From Oscillospiraceae bacterium (GTDB lineage: Bacteria; Bacillota; Clostridia; Oscillospirales; Acutalibacteraceae): 7,523 bases of DNA. The notes under the pieces were generated by a model. It saw only the letters and a list, made by a program, of their open reading frames with translations. It was not told the DNA's origin and made no database searches. Below, in pieces: positions 5,258-7,523 of the stretch (positions are counted from its first letter, which is position 1; each line of letters begins with the position of its first letter). A program made the position numbers and the translations under genes. The stretch covers positions 1 to 7,523 of the forward strand of contig CACZON010000317.1 in NCBI GenBank assembly GCA_902782805.1, written 5' to 3'.

Positions 5258-6112
5258 ATGTATAAAATCGTAAGCAAGGAGCGTTTGAATCCTACCGTAA
5301 CGAAAATGGTGATCGAAGCGCCGTTCGTTGCGAAAAAGGCGCGCCCCGGCCAGTTCATCATCCTGCGCGTCGATGAAGACGGCGAGCGGATCCCCCTGAC
5401 CATCGCCGGCTGCGATCCTGAAAAGGGAACGGTCGAGATCATTTTCCAGATCGTCGGCGCAACGACCGAAAAGCTCAACCATAAGGAAGCGGGCGATTTC
5501 CTGCAGGATTTCGTCGGCCCGCTCGGAATGCCGACGAAGCTGGAAGGACTCAAAAAAGTTTGCATCGTCGGCGGCGGCGTCGGCTGCGCGATCGCGCTGC
5601 CGATTGCGAAAGCGCTTGCGCAGCAGGGCGCCGAGGTCACCTCGATCATCGGCTTCCGTTCGAAGGATCTCGTCATTCTGGAGGATGAATTCGAAGCGGC
5701 CTCCGACCGCCTCATCGTGATGACGGACGACGGCTCATACAAGCGCCAGGGCAACGTCTGCGTTCCGCTGAACGAACTGTTCGAAGCGGGCGAGACGTTC
5801 GACGAAGTGATCACGATCGGGCCGCTGATCATGATGAAATTCGTCGTGGCCGCGGTGAAGCCGACCGGCATCCCCTGCACCGTCTCGATGAACCCGATCA
5901 TGATCGACGGAACCGGCATGTGCGGCGGCTGCCGCCTGACGCTCCACCGCAACGGCGAAGCGATCACGCAGTTCGCCTGTGTCGACGGGCCGGATTTCAA
6001 CGGCTACGAAATTGATTTTGACGAAGCGATGTCGCGCGGAGCGATGTATCGCGATTTTGAGCGCCACGCCTATGAAGAGGCCTGCAATCTCTTTCAGAAG
6101 GAGGTAAGCTAA
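5258..6112 (+). CDS. nfnA: NfnA: NADH-dependent reduced ferredoxin:NADP+ oxidoreductase, small FAD/[2Fe-2S] subunit
   Basis: A 284-residue protein of the ferredoxin-NADP reductase type, close to dihydroorotate dehydrogenase electron-transfer subunits. An N-terminal FAD-binding barrel carries RIPLTIAG at 44-51. The nucleotide-binding domain starts with VGGGVGC at 104-110. A C-terminal iron-sulfur region has DGTGMCGGC (Asp217, Cys222, Cys225) and FACVDGP (Cys241). In Nfn structures the [2Fe-2S] cluster is, as I recall, held by three Cys and one Asp, which fits these residues. The subunit takes electrons from NADH, and the NfnAB complex couples this to reduced ferredoxin to make two NADPH, or runs the reverse confurcation, in the cytoplasm. 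The ATG at 5258 has AAGGAG nine bases upstream. One base separates its stop from nfnB. Automatic annotation often calls it sulfide dehydrogenase subunit SudB, and the neighbouring large subunit makes Nfn or Sud certain as a class but does not choose between the names. Confidence 0.93.
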   Translation: MYKIVSKERLNPTVTKMVIEAPFVAKKARPGQFIILRVDEDGERIPLTIAGCDPEKGTVEIIFQIVGATTEKLNHKEAGDFLQDFVGPLGMPTKLEGLKKVCIVGGGVGCAIALPIAKALAQQGAEVTSIIGFRSKDLVILEDEFEAASDRLIVMTDDGSYKRQGNVCVPLNELFEAGETFDEVITIGPLIMMKFVVAAVKPTGIPCTVSMNPIMIDGTGMCGGCRLTLHRNGEAITQFACVDGPDFNGYEIDFDEAMSRGAMYRDFERHAYEEACNLFQKEVS

Positions 6113-6113
6113 A

Positions 6114-7523
6114 ATGCCGAACATGAGTCTTGTGAAAAACCCGATGCCCTCCCAGGAACCGCTGGTACGCGCGCATAATTTCAACGAGGTCGCCCTCGGC
6201 TACAGCGAGGAGACCGCGCTCGACGAGGCGCAGCGCTGCCTGAACTGCAGGAATATGCCCTGCGTTTCGGGCTGCCCGGTCAATATCCGGATCCCCGATT
6301 TTATCAAAAAGATCCGCGAGCAGGATTACGAAGGCGCCTATGAGGTGATCCAGGAATCCTCCAGCCTGCCGGCGGTCTGCGGCAGAGTTTGTCCGCAGGA
6401 GACGCAGTGCGAAGCGAAATGCGTCCGCGGCATCAAAGGCGAACCGGTCGGGATCGGCCGCCTCGAGCGCTTTGTTGCCGACCGGCACAACGAAGCAGGC
6501 GCCGCGGCGCCGAAAAAGCCCGCGCCGAACGGCCACCGCGTTGCGATCGTGGGCTCCGGCCCCTCCGGCCTGACCTGCGCCGGCGATCTTGCGAAAAAGG
6601 GCTACGCCGTAACCGTTTTCGAGGCGCTGCATACGCCCGGCGGCGTTCTGGTTTACGGGATCCCGGAGTTCCGTCTCCCGAAGGCGATCGTCCAGAAGGA
6701 GGTCGATACGCTCTCGGCGCTCGGCGTCGACGTTGAAACCAATATGGTCATCGGCAAAACGCTGACGGTCGACGAGCTCTTTGAGGCCGGCTATGAGGCC
6801 GTGTTCATCGGCTCCGGCGCCGGACTGCCGAACTTTATGGGAATCCCCGGAGAATCGCTCAAAGGCGTTTACTCCGCAAATGAATTCCTGACCCGCAGCA
6901 ATCTGATGAAAGCCTTCCGCGAAGATCCCGTTACTCCGATCATGAAGGGCGGAAAGGTCGCCGTAGTCGGCGGCGGAAACGTTGCGATGGACGCCGCGCG
7001 TACGGCGCTGCGGCTCGGCGCGGAGAAGGTCTATATCGTCTACCGCCGCTCGATGGAAGAGCTGCCCGCCCGGCGCGAGGAGGTCGAGCACGCAATCGAA
7101 GAAGGAATCGAATTCCGTCTGCTCAATAACCCGGTCGAGATCCTCGGCTATCAGAATCCCGACGATCCGCGCGATCCGAAAAACGGATTCGTCCAGGCGA
7201 TCCGCTGCATCCGTATGGAGCTCGGCGAGCCGGACGAACGCGGCAGACGCCGTCCGGTTCCCGTGGAGGGGAGCGAATTCACGCTCGACGTCGATACCGT
7301 TGTGATCGCGATCGGCACTTCCCCGAACCCGCTGATCAAATCGACGACCGAGGGGCTCGAGGTCAACCGCCGCGGCGGCATCATCATTGAGGAAGCGACC
7401 GGAAAGACGACCCGGGAGGGCGTCTGGGCCGGCGGCGACGCCGTTACCGGCGCGGCGACCGTGATCTCCGCAATGGGCGCCGGAAAGCTTGCGGCAAAAG
7501 CGATCGACGAAGCGCTCTGCGCA
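6114..7523 (+). CDS. nfnB: NfnB: NADH-dependent reduced ferredoxin:NADP+ oxidoreductase, large subunit (3' end cut off by window)
   Basis: Open for 470 codons to the window edge with no stop, but probably nearly complete, since relatives are about 465-470 residues. An N-terminal iron-sulfur domain has two four-Cys groups, Cys42/45/50/54 and Cys89/93/99/103, for two [4Fe-4S] clusters. It is followed by VGSGPSGL (FAD, 146-153), PGGVLVYGIPEFRLP (a family hallmark), VGGGNVAMDAAR (NADP(H), 285-296), a YRRS-EE-P-R-EE block and a closing AGGDAVTGAATVISAMGAGK for the FAD. The family covers GltD-like, SudA and NfnB proteins. The nfnA-nfnB order and the missing large glutamate synthase subunit point to Nfn. 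In that complex the bifurcating FAD sits here and NADP+ is reduced here. Translation is helped by AGAAGGAGGT (6096-6105), a near-complete match to the 16S rRNA tail, located inside the last codons of nfnA. Expect 1:1 co-translation of the subunits. Confidence 0.93.
   Translation, partial: MPNMSLVKNPMPSQEPLVRAHNFNEVALGYSEETALDEAQRCLNCRNMPCVSGCPVNIRIPDFIKKIREQDYEGAYEVIQESSSLPAVCGRVCPQETQCEAKCVRGIKGEPVGIGRLERFVADRHNEAGAAAPKKPAPNGHRVAIVGSGPSGLTCAGDLAKKGYAVTVFEALHTPGGVLVYGIPEFRLPKAIVQKEVDTLSALGVDVETNMVIGKTLTVDELFEAGYEAVFIGSGAGLPNFMGIPGESLKGVYSANEFLTRSNLMKAFREDPVTPIMKGGKVAVVGGGNVAMDAARTALRLGAEKVYIVYRRSMEELPARREEVEHAIEEGIEFRLLNNPVEILGYQNPDDPRDPKNGFVQAIRCIRMELGEPDERGRRRPVPVEGSEFTLDVDTVVIAIGTSPNPLIKSTTEGLEVNRRGGIIIEEATGKTTREGVWAGGDAVTGAATVISAMGAGKLAAKAIDEALCA

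Noticed and set aside
5997..7091. Long minus-strand open frame (364 codons) opposite nfnAB, with other antisense frames at 5236-6000 and 3225-3929
   Set aside because: These mirror strongly coding, GC-rich genes on the plus strand. They have Arg- or Ser-heavy compositions, no ribosome binding sites and no recognisable motifs.
1..7523. CRISPR arrays, tRNA or rRNA genes, insertion sequences, toxin-antitoxin or defence genes
   Set aside because: No regularly spaced repeats, tRNA-like arms, transposase motifs or terminal inverted repeats were seen. All long stretches are accounted for by the genes listed.

Overview
The window looks like chromosomal DNA from a GC-rich, anaerobic, endospore-forming member of the Clostridia. 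The signs are a GerA-type germination operon, a spore-associated DUF421/DUF4363 pair and an NfnAB-type flavin-based electron-bifurcating enzyme. Most genes have AAGGAG-type ribosome binding sites 7-10 bases before their starts. I cannot name a species or genus. I saw no tRNA, rRNA, CRISPR array or mobile element.

Layout. On the minus strand, 1-1055 holds a two-gene operon: a DUF421 (YetF-like) membrane protein, then a DUF4363 protein that is cut by the window start. They overlap by an ATGA. Diverging from it across a 96-base gap is a plus-strand germination operon at 1152-4729: a GerA-family subunit, then one 708-codon ORF that joins a GerB-type permease to a GerC-type domain. The gap carries forespore-type (sigma-F/sigma-G-like) promoter candidates facing both ways, so the two operons may be co-expressed in the forespore.

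A minus-strand dUTPase gene (4582-5010) lies tail to tail with the germination operon and overlaps its last 148 bases. The best dut terminator (4443-4475, minus strand) sits inside the GerC coding region. The only plus-strand terminator I can find for the germination operon (5055-5094) sits beyond the dut start and contains the dut -35 box. If both work as read, the germination transcript is antisense to the whole dut gene, and the end of the dut transcript is antisense to gerC. This reciprocal arrangement, with the GerB-GerC fusion, is the most interesting part of the window.

From about 5095 an AT-rich promoter region leads to nfnA (5258-6112) and nfnB (6114 to the window end). These are the two subunits of an NADH-dependent reduced ferredoxin:NADP+ oxidoreductase, often annotated as sulfide dehydrogenase or glutamate synthase small chain. 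This is housekeeping redox metabolism, apparently independent of the sporulation genes.
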